Shown: piece after piece, positions 46,711 through 55,761 of the stretch
Layout: the number at the start of each line of letters is the position of its first letter
How positions within the stretch are numbered: position 1 is the first letter of the stretch
Source of the DNA: Candidatus Tisiphia endosymbiont of Nedyus quadrimaculatus
GTDB lineage: Bacteria; Pseudomonadota; Alphaproteobacteria; Rickettsiales; Rickettsiaceae
Reading direction: 5' to 3'
NCBI RefSeq assembly: GCF_964059235.1
Contig: NZ_OZ060452.1
Location: 310,001-374,000, forward strand
DNA length: 64,000 nt
Notes under the pieces: model-generated
Seen by the model: only the letters and a program-made list of their open reading frames with translations
Told to the model about the DNA's origin: nothing
The model's database searches: none
Translations under genes and position numbers: made by a program

Positions 46711-48144
46711 TCATCTTTCCAACGCATTATAATCATTCATTACTTTACGATGTTGCACTATATCATATTGGGACTGCTGCTGTTCATCACCAGTTTTAAC
46801 GTCCATCGCCATATAACAAAAGCTCTCGGTTATATCAGTAGCCCTAGAGGAATTAGAATGCACTCCTCTTTTTGTAGCATCAAACTCGAAAAGTCCGTTA
46901 ATGCCACGTTGACATTTTTGGGCGTCGATGCGGCATTTACCCAGTAGTATTCTTGCCTTGGTTATCATTTCTTCCCGTAAATATTTCCTACCAATAGCAA
47001 AAGGCGAGAAGCCTACTTTCTCTGCTACCTCATTAGCTTGTTGTAATCTTGTATCCAAAGTTGGCATTTGTCTTCGACTCATGTCGTGCGGTAATACATT
47101 GCGTCCATATTGGTAAGGTCTAGTCCTTAAATGACTCAAGTAAAACTCTAAATCCTTACCCCTGTTCATATAAAAGTCAATAATATCGATAGAATCTTTT
47201 TTTTCTTGAACAAACCAAATAACCGTATAATCAACAATCCCTATATCCCAGTAAGTATGAACCTGATAGGCTGGGTCATATGGCACATAGCCAATACGCC
47301 CCTGACTTTCAGCTAGTCGTAACTGTTCAACAAAAGTACCACCTTGATCAGCTCTCTTGTAACGATAGGCTTCAAAATCACAATAAAACTCTCGACGAAT
47401 TTCCTCATCAGTCATATCGACAGAATCAAGCTTACTTTTATCGACTAAGGGCTTTCCCTCATGATCTGTAGTGTCTTCGATAGTTTGGATTTGACAAAAT
47501 ACCTCGGAATTATCTCGATATTTTAAATATAATTCCTCACCATGTGTTAGTTTTGGGTTATCACTTGGCGTATACAGGTAAAGTAGCCAAGCATTATTCC
47601 GAACTACCATTGGTTCGATAACACAACTCATAGCCCTTGGATCATGGTAGGAATATTCCGAAATAACTGCTCCCTTGATACCGCTACCCCTAATAGTAGC
47701 ATAACGATCACTACCAACAAACTGAATCACCGAACCATTTTTAAATAATATCCGTTGCTTATATTGCTGACTTCGAGCAATGACCCCATCAGGGATAAAT
47801 GACATATAGGGACGACCCGACAAAGTCATACCGTCCCACACTGACATTTTAGCCTGATTATAGGTAGGGTACACATACCAATATATGCCTACTTCTCGAA
47901 TAGCACTAGCAGTGATCCAGTTAATACCCATAATATCCTTACCAGCTCTTCTATGCCAAATGGCTATGGCTTTCTTACCGCCATTATACAAATACCTCCA
48001 CAAAGGTAGCTGGAATGGATAGGGTGACCAGTCTACTGGAAATTTAAAGCTTTTAGAGCTAGGGATACCTTTGGTAACTTTAGTAATTTCAGCAGTAGCA
48101 GTTTTGCTAATGTTTCTCCCAGCCTTAATATTACTTTTCTTCAC
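46711..48144 (-). CDS. terL: Phage terminase large subunit
   Basis: 477 residues. The ATPase part has a Walker A-like WHRRAGKDIMGINW (residues 63-76), a Walker B-like segment around GAVISEYSYHD and PYPFQLPLWRYLY as adenine-binding region. The RNase-H-type nuclease begins at THTYWDIGIVDYTVIW, with the Asp in YWDIG. It packages DNA into heads. Apparently full length. It overlaps the terS gene by 14 bp. Confidence 0.9.
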   Translation of the reverse strand: MKKSNIKAGRNISKTATAEITKVTKGIPSSKSFKFPVDWSPYPFQLPLWRYLYNGGKKAIAIWHRRAGKDIMGINWITASAIREVGIYWYVYPTYNQAKMSVWDGMTLSGRPYMSFIPDGVIARSQQYKQRILFKNGSVIQFVGSDRYATIRGSGIKGAVISEYSYHDPRAMSCVIEPMVVRNNAWLLYLYTPSDNPKLTHGEELYLKYRDNSEVFCQIQTIEDTTDHEGKPLVDKSKLDSVDMTDEEIRREFYCDFEAYRYKRADQGGTFVEQLRLAESQGRIGYVPYDPAYQVHTYWDIGIVDYTVIWFVQEKKDSIDIIDFYMNRGKDLEFYLSHLRTRPYQYGRNVLPHDMSRRQMPTLDTRLQQANEVAEKVGFSPFAIGRKYLREEMITKARILLGKCRIDAQKCQRGINGLFEFDATKRGVHSNSSRATDITESFCYMAMDVKTGDEQQQSQYDIVQHRKVMNDYNALER

Positions 48145-48664
48145 TACTGCTACTCTCTGCTCCGTAAGACTCTACTTCAAAGTTACTTACATCAATCATC
48201 CTTGCCATTTCCTTATCTCTTGCTTTCTGCTCAGCATTATTAGCACTTTTCCTATTACTCCTATCATCATTTTTTCTAGTTTGATATTTCTCCGAATTAG
48301 CTTTAAGATATTCCAGCAAAGACTTAGAGCAATATTTTTTCTTAGTAGCAATTGGTTGATTATCCTTGTTATAGGTGATTTCCTCATAGCCATTAATAGC
48401 CCTGTCATACAAAACCCCTTCTGCTTTATCGACCGCATATTGCAAGGCTAATTTCACACATTTGTTTAAATATTTATCTTGGTGAATAATCAAGGGCAAC
48501 TGCAAAGGCAAAACAGCACTATTTTTAGCAGCAGAAAGGCTGTTTCCGCTTTCGCATAAAGCCTGTAAGAATAGTATAACATTTTCCTGCGAACCAAATT
48601 TGCTTATTGTCTCATTCGATAGTTTCTCTAAATATCTATTGAACAACCCATAATTCTTAGTCAT
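48131..48664 (-). CDS. terS: Probable phage terminase small subunit
   Basis: 177 residues, basic and helical. FLQALCESGNSLSAAKNSAV looks like a DNA-binding helix pair, followed by ALQYAVDKAEGVLYDRAING and a Lys/Arg-rich region ending in an acidic Ser/Glu tail. Such features with a 14-bp overlap onto terL suggest TerS, which recognises the pac or cos site. The family assignment rests mostly on position. Confidence 0.65.
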   Translation of the reverse strand: MTKNYGLFNRYLEKLSNETISKFGSQENVILFLQALCESGNSLSAAKNSAVLPLQLPLIIHQDKYLNKCVKLALQYAVDKAEGVLYDRAINGYEEITYNKDNQPIATKKKYCSKSLLEYLKANSEKYQTRKNDDRSNRKSANNAEQKARDKEMARMIDVSNFEVESYGAESSSSEEK

Positions 48665-48848
48665 CTACCACTCTTTGAAAATTCTTTTTATTTTCTTAAG
48701 TCTTATTAGTTGCGTTCATTATAGCACTTTTCTATCTCTTTTTCCAGTGATGTTTTATATTATAATTCTTGTCAGTAAGTTATTTTCTATTATGATTAAA
48801 TTTTTGCTGGATTTTTTTATATGTTGAACATTATTGATAATTATTCTC

Positions 48849-49256
48849 ATGGCTTCAAATTTGTGTGTGGTTAGCAATATAGAACATCTTTTGGTAAGTT
48901 ACCATCAGTGGCTAGAAGAGAAAACAACATGGAAACAATTAAAAGATTGGGTGGAGATAACTACCCCTTATCTTGACTGCCATAATGACTACATACAAAT
49001 TTATCTAAAACAAGAGGGGAATAGTTATATCCTAACTGATGATGGTTGGACTATCGATGATTTAAGCCAATTCAGTAGTTTGCCTGATTCTGCTAAATGG
49101 CAAAGATTTCTAGAAACGACTCTTAATGGTTTTGGTGTACATAAAAATAATAATGAAATGTTTGTTAAAACCAATCAGCACAATTTTGCCTTAAATAAAC
49201 ATAATCTTATTCAAGCAATTCTAGCAGTTAATAATTTTTTAATAACGAACGATTAA
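48849..49256 (+). CDS. DUF1828-like protein
   Basis: About 135 residues containing WLEEKTTWKQLKDWVEITTP, YIQIYLKQEGNSYILTDDGW and a C-terminal helix. This fits the DUF1828 domain, often found alone or with DUF1829 in mobile elements; its function is not known. Start at ATG 48849 is preferred over TTG 48834. It is divergent from terS and isolated on the plus strand. Confidence 0.65.
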   Translation: MASNLCVVSNIEHLLVSYHQWLEEKTTWKQLKDWVEITTPYLDCHNDYIQIYLKQEGNSYILTDDGWTIDDLSQFSSLPDSAKWQRFLETTLNGFGVHKNNNEMFVKTNQHNFALNKHNLIQAILAVNNFLITND

Positions 49257-49440
49257 TTACCTTAAAAAAAATTTTTGCAAACGCCCCCCTATGCCCGATT
49301 TTATGCCGCACAGACCCCCCTACTGATTTTAGCTAGCGTTTTCTGCCAAAAAATGAAAAAAACTGACAAAAATCGTACAAAATCTTGCCAAAATAGCTAT
49401 CAACAATCAATTTAGGGCAAGACCTTGTGATACCAATACA

Positions 49441-49490
49441 AAGGATTGAACCATTGTAACCCGCACAACTCTTAGGGTTAGCAAATCCTT
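49441..49490. other. Nested stem-loop near the candidate origin
   Basis: AAGGATT (49441-49447) pairs with AATCCTT (49484-49490), enclosing TAACCC (49457-49462) and GGGTTA (49475-49480). It lies 10 bp from the direct repeats at 49500. It could be a DNA or RNA structure in replication control. Confidence 0.4.
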
Positions 49491-49499
49491 ATAATTTTA

Positions 49500-49519
49500 T
49501 ATGCAACTCATATGCAACT
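49500..49519 (-). repeat. Iteron-like direct repeats, downstream side
   Basis: TATGCAACT occurs at 49500-49508 and 49511-49519, an 11-bp period. This is the reverse complement of the AGTTGCATA repeats at 51675-51696 on the other side of the rep-like gene. Confidence 0.5.
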
Positions 49520-49794
49520 TCTACTTTAAATGAACAATCAGTTATTATTGATTAACCATATCGTAATCTTGTTTTTTCTCGACTAATACAATTAGTTTCA
49601 TCAAATTATACTGCCAATTCAAATTATTGCTTTTCTACATTTTCTTCGTTACGCTAGACTGTGTTTTTTGAAATAATAGCTTAAAATTTCACAAATACAG
49701 ACTCGTACAGCACTATTATTTGCTCTTAATTCTTCTAGCTAAAAAATAAAATTCTCTTATAAACATGCCTAAAATAGCTTTAAGTGCTATTTCT

Positions 49795-51603
49795 CTAAAT
49801 TGCCCTTGCACCATTATCAGCTTTTACGAACTCAAAAGCAAAATTATGACTCTTAAAAGCGTTCCACAGATCCCTACCATATTTCTGCTGAATCCAGTAA
49901 CCAATAAAGTCAGTTGCTGGTTTAAGAATAATCCTATTGCAAGTCATATCCTCTTCAACTGCTTCTAACTTGCTAAACCAAGATGTATCGATAAGCTCAC
50001 CATGTAACTCGATTAGATATTTCCGTACTTTGTACCATATTGACTGAGGATTTAGCTGGCTTAGTCCTAAATAGTTCGATTGCGATTTATCAGCAGTTGT
50101 TTCAGCAGTTGTTGTAGTTTTTTTGCTAATAATATCTAATTGTTGAACCTTGTTGCCGTATACTGCTTGTACTTGATGGAGTAATTTTGTTTTCTCATGC
50201 TCGAGTAAGCTAATATCCTGTTTTAGCTTGATCCTATAGGTATCACCAAAGACCCCTAAGAAACTACAATTAATCAGCAATTTACAGGCAGTATCACGTT
50301 CAAAGACTCCAGCAATCTTGTATTTCAGTTGATGTGTTGGACTAGTGTCTAGACTCGCTTCTACCTTCCGCAAATAGCTCTCTCCAGCCCTAGTAGCATC
50401 ATCCATCTTGAAATTAAAGCTTTCGTTATTTGCAAAATCCGGTGGACGCATTTCCTCTTGTAAAGCCAAAGTCATATAGTTTAGCACTGCCTTCTTGTTA
50501 CGAAAGCGATTATTAGGACGTTGCTCGCTTAGTCTAATCATCAACTTATTGATGAAATTTAGGTTAAAATCACGGTTTGATCTGATTCTTAATATCGATC
50601 CATCTTCTTCGGTCAACGGGTGAAACTCCTCTAACTTCTGAAGAAAACCCCAGCCTTTAACCTTGCTGGCAACTTGACTAATCACACTAGCCAATTTTTG
50701 GCAAGATTGTCGATTAACCCCACCACTACTTGCATCATCATCTTTTGAGTCAGAGTCATTGCCTAAATCGCTGATTGGAGAGGCATTGCTAGAATTGAGG
50801 GGTGATATCTTACTTACAGAACTTACTGCTGCTTCTGATTGAAAGTTTTGCTCTTGCGTTGACTTACTTTCTGCCAAGTTTTGTTGACAATTTTTTTCAT
50901 TTTCCTCACAATCATCGCTAGAATTTAGGATGGGTATCTTGCTTACAGAACTTACCGTTGCTTCCGATTGAAAATTTGGCTCTTCCGTTGATTTAATCTC
51001 TTCCAAACTTTGTTCACAATTTTCTTCGAAAAAATTTTTTTTGCCATATCTAGATATAGATATATTATATAGATAATTATCTATTATATGTAGTGGGTAA
51101 AAATTTTTTTCAATTTTTTGAGTTAACCCAAAACTTTTTTTAGTTGACTCAAAATTTTCTTCAGATTGCTTTAAAAATTCTTGTTGGTTAGAATTATAAT
51201 TATTAGTTTTACGGAAACTGACAAATTTTTTAAGGAGTGTGATACATTGAATATGAGGACATCTAGTATTGTGTATAATCATGGTAGTTGAATAAAAATC
51301 AATAAAACCACTGTTTTTCAGTTCTAACAGACATTGCTTTACCCGTGTTTGACAAACTCCTAGCTCTTGTTGGAAGAAAAGAAAGCCTTCCCGTAATTCT
51401 TCTACTGGGCTATCCCTCTTATTATCAAATTGTAGACGAGAAACTATCAAAGACAAAAGTTGACGAGAAGTTGTACTTAATCGTTTACCACGATCGTTGA
51501 TAAGATTCCGCCACTCATGTGGGATAAAATTACCTACTATATTATAAAAGATGGTATCAGGATTCTCTACAAGACTGTTAGGAGAAGTTAATATTTGTGT
51601 CAT
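49795..51603 (-). CDS. Plasmid-type replication initiator with C-terminal DnaA_N-like domain
   Basis: 602 residues. The N-terminal 120 residues look like a winged-helix initiator (STTSRQLLSLIVSRLQFDNK, FFQQELGVCQTRVKQCLLEL). A low-complexity middle holds two tandem repeat units of about 40 residues (FQSEATVSSVSKIPILNSS and FQSEAAVSSVSKISPLNSS, 227-310). The C-terminal part (IWYKVRKYLIELHGELIDTS, then FIGYWIQQKYGRDLWNAF) resembles DnaA domain I. Rickettsia plasmids encode DnaA-like initiators of this kind. It may also be a phage replication gene. Iteron-like repeats lie on both flanks. Confidence 0.68.
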   Translation of the reverse strand: MTQILTSPNSLVENPDTIFYNIVGNFIPHEWRNLINDRGKRLSTTSRQLLSLIVSRLQFDNKRDSPVEELREGFLFFQQELGVCQTRVKQCLLELKNSGFIDFYSTTMIIHNTRCPHIQCITLLKKFVSFRKTNNYNSNQQEFLKQSEENFESTKKSFGLTQKIEKNFYPLHIIDNYLYNISISRYGKKNFFEENCEQSLEEIKSTEEPNFQSEATVSSVSKIPILNSSDDCEENEKNCQQNLAESKSTQEQNFQSEAAVSSVSKISPLNSSNASPISDLGNDSDSKDDDASSGGVNRQSCQKLASVISQVASKVKGWGFLQKLEEFHPLTEEDGSILRIRSNRDFNLNFINKLMIRLSEQRPNNRFRNKKAVLNYMTLALQEEMRPPDFANNESFNFKMDDATRAGESYLRKVEASLDTSPTHQLKYKIAGVFERDTACKLLINCSFLGVFGDTYRIKLKQDISLLEHEKTKLLHQVQAVYGNKVQQLDIISKKTTTTAETTADKSQSNYLGLSQLNPQSIWYKVRKYLIELHGELIDTSWFSKLEAVEEDMTCNRIILKPATDFIGYWIQQKYGRDLWNAFKSHNFAFEFVKADNGARAI

Positions 51604-51666
51604 ATTCCCTCCCCCTGAAAATTAGTTAGAGAGAAAATTTGTCTAATATTTTTGCGACTATAAATT

Positions 51667-51696
51667 GGTTGCAAAGTTGCATAAAAGTTGCATAAA
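51667..51696 (+). repeat. Iteron-like direct repeats upstream of the replication initiator
   Basis: AGTTGCATAAA is repeated head to tail at 51675-51685 and 51686-51696, with a degenerate GGTTGCAAA at 51667. Located 64-93 bp before the start of the initiator gene, a usual position for autoregulatory iterons. Confidence 0.5.
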
Positions 51697-51743
51697 AATT
51701 TCTGACTATAATTAGGAATTCCCCTGAAGCCCTGATAGGGAAG

Positions 51744-51820
51744 TGGCGCACCCGAGAGGAGTCGAACCCCTAACCCTATGATCCGTAGTCATATACTCTA
51801 TCCAATTGAGCTACGGGTGC
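51744..51820 (-). tRNA. tRNA-Arg (anticodon ACG)
   Basis: The reverse strand gives acceptor GCACCCG/CGGGTGC, D arm AGCTC..GAGT, anticodon stem TATGA/TCATA with loop CTACGGA (anticodon ACG), and T arm GGGG-TTCGACT-CCTC. Discriminator G and an encoded CCA (51744-51746) are present. 77 nt. The accessory island begins on its 3' side, a usual place for integration, although no duplicated 3' end was found. Confidence 0.95.
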
Positions 51821-51826
51821 CTTATA

Positions 51827-51933
51827 TACTCTTCTGCTTAAAGAATTGCTTTTTGAGATATTATTGGATTCACGTACCAAAGTACGCTGCGTGCGTCCCT
51901 AATTCATTTTCAATTCGTAGGATCATTCGAGTA
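51827..51933. repeat. Short variant of the A-family element
   Basis: 107 bp running from TACTCTTCTGCTTAAAG to CATTCGAGTA, with TA on both sides and an internal GTACC..GTACGC like the A-family centre. The remaining sequence differs, so this may be a deletion derivative or a related family. It lies 6 bp from tRNA-Arg. The interval to pgpA has nothing else. Confidence 0.5.
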
Positions 51934-52065
51934 TACTTGAATCCTAGATAGCATTTTAAAGTTGAAAATGGTGAAATTTTTAGAAAGAGTATAATATATC
52001 CCTAAACTCCTATTATGTCAAGATCATAAGTTTCCAAACCTAGAACAGCCTAATTAAAATATTAT

Positions 52066-52650
52066 TTAGCCAAACCAATTTATTAAAGTAAAAGTGATAG
52101 CATAATGCATGACTGAAGCAAAGATTGCTGCTGCAATGTCATCTACCATAATACCAATACCCCCTTTGATATTAGAATCGAGCCAATTTATTGGCCATGG
52201 TTTTATTATATCAAAAAATCTAAACAACACTAAGGGCAAAGCAAATAAAAAGATAAAATTTATTATTTGTGAACTTAAATATTTTGTAAGTCCTGAGTAG
52301 TTTACGAAAACCACAGAAAAACAACTTAGTATTATTGTTAGCATTTGACCAACTACCTCATCAATCACCACTTCTTTTGGATCGTCCTGTGTACCATATT
52401 GTATGTATATTGAAGAGAAGTATGTGCCTAATATAAATAACAATAGGCAAATCAAAAGAGTAATAAATTGTGCTTGTAAAGTTGTGAAATTAGTAAATGA
52501 AAAAATTAGTTGATTAGTTATAGAAAGATATACGATCAAGTAACACAAAGGGAAAGCAGCTAAAGACCCAAATGTACCAGGACAGTATTTTATTCTACCT
52601 ATATAGAAAAAAGTTACAAAAAGTTCTACAAATTTTTTTCTTTTAGACAT
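52066..52650 (-). CDS. pgpA: Phosphatidylglycerophosphatase A
   Basis: About 194 residues with four to five membrane segments. The PgpA marks are FFYIGRIKYCPGTFGSLAAF near the N-terminus and the motif DPKEVVIDEVVGQML. It removes phosphate from phosphatidylglycerol phosphate. ATG 52650 is preferred; a start at 52695 would overlap lysC by 37 bp and add 15 unusual residues. It follows lysC by 8 bp. Confidence 0.87.
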   Translation of the reverse strand: MSKRKKFVELFVTFFYIGRIKYCPGTFGSLAAFPLCYLIVYLSITNQLIFSFTNFTTLQAQFITLLICLLLFILGTYFSSIYIQYGTQDDPKEVVIDEVVGQMLTIILSCFSVVFVNYSGLTKYLSSQIINFIFLFALPLVLFRFFDIIKPWPINWLDSNIKGGIGIMVDDIAAAIFASVMHYAITFTLINWFG

Positions 52651-52658
52651 AATTCTGC

Positions 52659-53879
52659 TTAATTTTCTGATAATGCAAATAATTGATGCAAGCAACGTAT
52701 TGTTTTTTCGGTATCTAGGTCTTTTATTAGGATAGAAATTTTAATTTCTGAGATTTGTATCTTTTTCACTGATATATTTTCTTTTTCTAGTTCATTTAAT
52801 ACCATACCAAGTAGGGTTTGATCATTTTTAATACCATAACCAATAATTGATACTATAGAAATTTGACTGTCAATGATAAAATTATTTATTTGATTAGTAT
52901 TTTTTAGATCATCTAGTAAATGTTGTAATTTATTTTTATCAGATAGTTGGATAATGAAACTATATTGTATATTTTCCTCAATATTTTCCATTAATTCTAG
53001 GTGAATATTATGGTCAGCGATGAGGTTGCATATCTTAGAAAAACTCAATTGGGAGGATACCACTAGTTGTAATAAATTTTTGTTGGAAGTAATACCAGTA
53101 ATTTTCCTATTTTCCATAATTTTATCTCTAGATGTTATTAGTGTACCGTTTTTTTCGTGGTATAATGGGAGTAAAAACGATGATAAAACGCGTATGGGTA
53201 CATTATATCTAATAGCAACCTCTAAGGAACGTGGATGCAGCACTTTAGCCCCACAAGATGTAAATTCCAGCATTTCTTCGAAACTAATCTGTGATAATTT
53301 TGTTGCTCCCGGGACAATTCGAGGATCGGCAGTAAACACTCCTTCCACATCAGTGTATATATCACATCTATCAGCTTTCATAGCAGCTGCAATTAAAGAG
53401 GCGGTAGTATCTGACCCTCCTCGACCAAGCGTTGTCAACCTATTATGATTAGTGACACCTTGGAATCCAGCAACTATTGGGATGATGTTTTGCTTAATAC
53501 ATTCTATTAATAAACTAGTAGAGAGTTGTTCAACCAAAGCTTTGCTATAATTATCATTGGTTAAGATCGGTAATTGCCATGCCAGCACAGATCTTGCATT
53601 CATGCCTTGTTCTTGTAGTTTAAGGGCTAGTAAGGATGCTGTTACCATCTCCCCGCTACAAAGAGCGGCATCATATTCTGCTAGTTCTGAATTAGTCTTA
53701 AGACTAGAAACTTCATTACATAGAGTAACTAGCTGGTTGGTAACCCCGGCCATAGCTGAAACGACAATTATTACTTGATTGCCATGCTGCTTTTCAAGCT
53801 TAATAATTGGAATAATTTCTTTTATTCTTGCAATGTTAGCAACGGAAGTTCCACCAAATTTTTGAACTATTATTGACAT
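52659..53879 (-). CDS. lysC: Aspartokinase
   Basis: 406 residues. The kinase domain shows [37 protein letters not shown] and [15 protein letters not shown]. Two ACT domains follow (about 265-400). It phosphorylates aspartate for the diaminopimelate branch; in rickettsiae the pathway mainly serves peptidoglycan. Normal length for the class. Confidence 0.93.
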   Translation of the reverse strand: MSIIVQKFGGTSVANIARIKEIIPIIKLEKQHGNQVIIVVSAMAGVTNQLVTLCNEVSSLKTNSELAEYDAALCSGEMVTASLLALKLQEQGMNARSVLAWQLPILTNDNYSKALVEQLSTSLLIECIKQNIIPIVAGFQGVTNHNRLTTLGRGGSDTTASLIAAAMKADRCDIYTDVEGVFTADPRIVPGATKLSQISFEEMLEFTSCGAKVLHPRSLEVAIRYNVPIRVLSSFLLPLYHEKNGTLITSRDKIMENRKITGITSNKNLLQLVVSSQLSFSKICNLIADHNIHLELMENIEENIQYSFIIQLSDKNKLQHLLDDLKNTNQINNFIIDSQISIVSIIGYGIKNDQTLLGMVLNELEKENISVKKIQISEIKISILIKDLDTEKTIRCLHQLFALSEN

Positions 53880-54350
53880 AAATCTGAAAGCGTAATTTTC
53901 GATGTCATTCCTGTGGCTTCAATGTCATCTCTGTGTAGATTACTAGTATGTCATTGCCGGCGTAGGCGGGAATCCAAATACGATCTTACAACCCCTGCTT
54001 CTCTTACGATGTCACCCCACAACTGTTGAAAGTTTACAAACACCTATACCACAGTGTCATTGCGAGCGTAAGCGAAGCAATCTAGGAAACAATCTATAGA
54101 TAAATGATGTTACTGGATTGCTTCGTCGACCTTACAGCCTCCTCGCAATGACGTATAGGGAAGGTGTACTTACTAACTTTCGACAGTTATGGATGTCACC
54201 CCTGCGTAGGCAGGGGTCTAAAAAAGTTTAACAAACCCTCTTGGTTTATTTTTCTATATCCCGCACCGAAGCAGGGATGACATAAACCTCTCGCAGGGAT
54301 GACATACACCCTCGTGGGAATGATATCCGCAGGCAAAAATAACATCATAA
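53880..54350. other. Gene-free interval with stacked repeats
   Basis: Between lysC and rpmA: several GTCATTCC/GTCACCCC half-palindromes (53905-54020), a complete B element (54021-54188), then GTCACCCCTGCGTAGGCAGG (54195-54214) and further TGACAT pieces to 54340. No gene is seen. Confidence 0.65.
54021..54188. repeat. B-family palindromic element, copy B1
   Basis: 168 bp from AACTGTTGAAAGTTTAC to ACTTTCGACAGTT, with GTCATTGCGAGCGTAAGCGA and GGATTGCTTCGTCGACCTTA inside, the latter pairing imperfectly with the former. Same length as the copy at 55218. Confidence 0.82.
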
Positions 54351-54596
54351 CTACACAATATTGACTATTTTATGGTTTTTCTTACTAGAAAATTCTACTT
54401 TGCCTGCAATCAAGGCAAATAACGTATGATCTCTACCAAGTCCAACATTTTTACCTGGGTAAAATTTAGTGCCACGTTGTCTAACAATAATGTTACCTGG
54501 TATCACATATTGTCCATCATATTTTTTGAGACCCAACCTACGACCGGCTGAATCTCTGCCGTTTCTAGAACTACCACCAGCTTTTTTAGTTGCCAT
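54351..54596 (-). CDS. rpmA: 50S ribosomal protein L27
   Basis: 81 residues: [20 protein letters not shown] then [31 protein letters not shown] and [12 protein letters not shown]27 contacts the peptidyl-transferase centre. It follows rplU by 24 bp in the usual order. Confidence 0.97.
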   Translation of the reverse strand: MATKKAGGSSRNGRDSAGRRLGLKKYDGQYVIPGNIIVRQRGTKFYPGKNVGLGRDHTLFALIAGKVEFSSKKNHKIVNIV

Positions 54597-54620
54597 CTAT
54601 ATATCCTTAAATAAATCCTA

Positions 54621-54938
54621 TTATAGTTTAGTAATGTCTAATATTTTCAGTTCGGTCAATTCTTGTCTATGACCAGTCTTGCGACGATAATTCTGACGAC
54701 GTTTTTTCTTAAAGACAATAACCTTATTATCTTTAAACTGGTTAGTAATTTCAGCAGTAACAAGAGCTCCTTTAACCATTGGCGTACCTATAAAAGATGG
54801 CTTTGAATCTTCACCAATCATCAATATTTGGTCAAATTGGATTTTTGAACCTCTTTCACCGTCAATTTTTTCTACTTTGATGACACTGTTTCTGCCGACT
54901 TTATACTGTTTCCCGCCTGATTTGACGATTGCGAACAT
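54621..54938 (-). CDS. rplU: 50S ribosomal protein L21
   Basis: 105 residues: MFAIVKSGGKQYKVGRNSVI, the VTAEITNQFKDNKVIVFKKK segment and RRKTGHRQELTELKI. Binds 23S rRNA. First gene of rplU-rpmA; promoter expected in 54939-55050. Confidence 0.97.
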   Translation of the reverse strand: MFAIVKSGGKQYKVGRNSVIKVEKIDGERGSKIQFDQILMIGEDSKPSFIGTPMVKGALVTAEITNQFKDNKVIVFKKKRRQNYRRKTGHRQELTELKILDITKL

Positions 54939-55761
54939 GAAAAATATCCTAACTAAAATTTAAACAAATTAAGTCGGCATTATATTACCAGCAACTATTT
55001 TAGTCAATAGCAATTCGTAATTAAATCGATAATGCTATAAATAAAAGATAGTTCATATTATTGGTAATAATACAGTTTCTGATCGTTATTATTGACCTTG
55101 TACTGTTGACATGATGAGTAACTATGTGATATAAACTATATGATATAAACTATTATGTTAAAAAGTTAATGATTTGTAATAGTTTTATTTGTTATCCCTG
55201 CGAGGTTTTATGTCCACAACTGTCGAAAATTTACAAATACCTATACCACAGCGTCATTGCGAGCGTAAGCGAGGCAATCTAGGAAACAATCTATAGATAA
55301 ATGATGTTACTGGATTGCTTCGTCGACCTTACGACCTTCTCGCAATGACATATAAAGAAGCTGTATTTACTAACTTTCAACAGTTATGGATCTATGTCCT
55401 TCCTGAGAAGGGTTTATGTCATTCCTGCTTCGGTGCGGAATCTAAAAAATGATCAAGATGGGTTGTGTTAAGTTATTTTAGACCCCTGCCTACGCAGGGG
55501 TGACATTGTAGGTAGGGGTGACATTGTAAGAGAGGCAGGAGTAACATTGTAGGGTTTTATGTCATTCCTGCGTAGGCAGGAATCTAAGAAAATAGACCGA
55601 GAGGGTTTGTGAGACTTTTTTAGACCCCTGCCTTCGCAGGGGTGACATTGTAGGTAGGGGTGACATCATGGTGTTTATGTCCTTCCTGAGAAGGGTCGAT
55701 GTCATTCCTGCTTCGGTGCGGAATCTAGAAATGAATTATTTTTTTTAATTAAAATGGTAAA
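54939..55761. other. 823-bp gene-free region upstream of the autotransporter, packed with repeats
   Basis: About 270 bp of AT-rich DNA (rplU leader side) is followed by B element 55218-55385. Then come two direct repeats of a block starting TATGTCCTTCCTGAGAAGGG at about 55394 and 55677 (283-bp period). Between them lie pairs of GACCCCTGCCTACGCAGGGG-type arms. The last repeat ends only about 30 bp before the autotransporter ATG. Confidence 0.7.
55218..55385. repeat. B-family palindromic element, copy B2
   Basis: 168 bp, AACTGTCGAAAATTTAC to AACTTTCAACAGTT, in the same orientation as B1 and nearly identical in its centre. Confidence 0.82.

Larger units (their letters stand above)
49257..49794. 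other. Non-coding region downstream of the replication-initiator gene
   Basis: 538 bp without genes. It includes an unusual C-rich patch (49283-49322, ACGCCCCCCTATGCCCGATT and GACCCCCCTACTG). Next come a nested stem (49441-49490) and two direct repeats TATGCAACT spaced by 11 bp (49500-49519). AT-rich DNA fills the remainder. The mix of structured and AT-rich DNA beside a rep gene would fit an origin region. Confidence 0.5.

Noticed and set aside
48196-48438. 80-codon frame inside terS
   Set aside because: Same-strand shadow of terS in another frame with no recognisable features.
51744-51820. tRNA-Arg as proven attachment site of the island
   Set aside because: The position fits, but I found no second copy of the tRNA 3' end at the left side of the island and no integrase.
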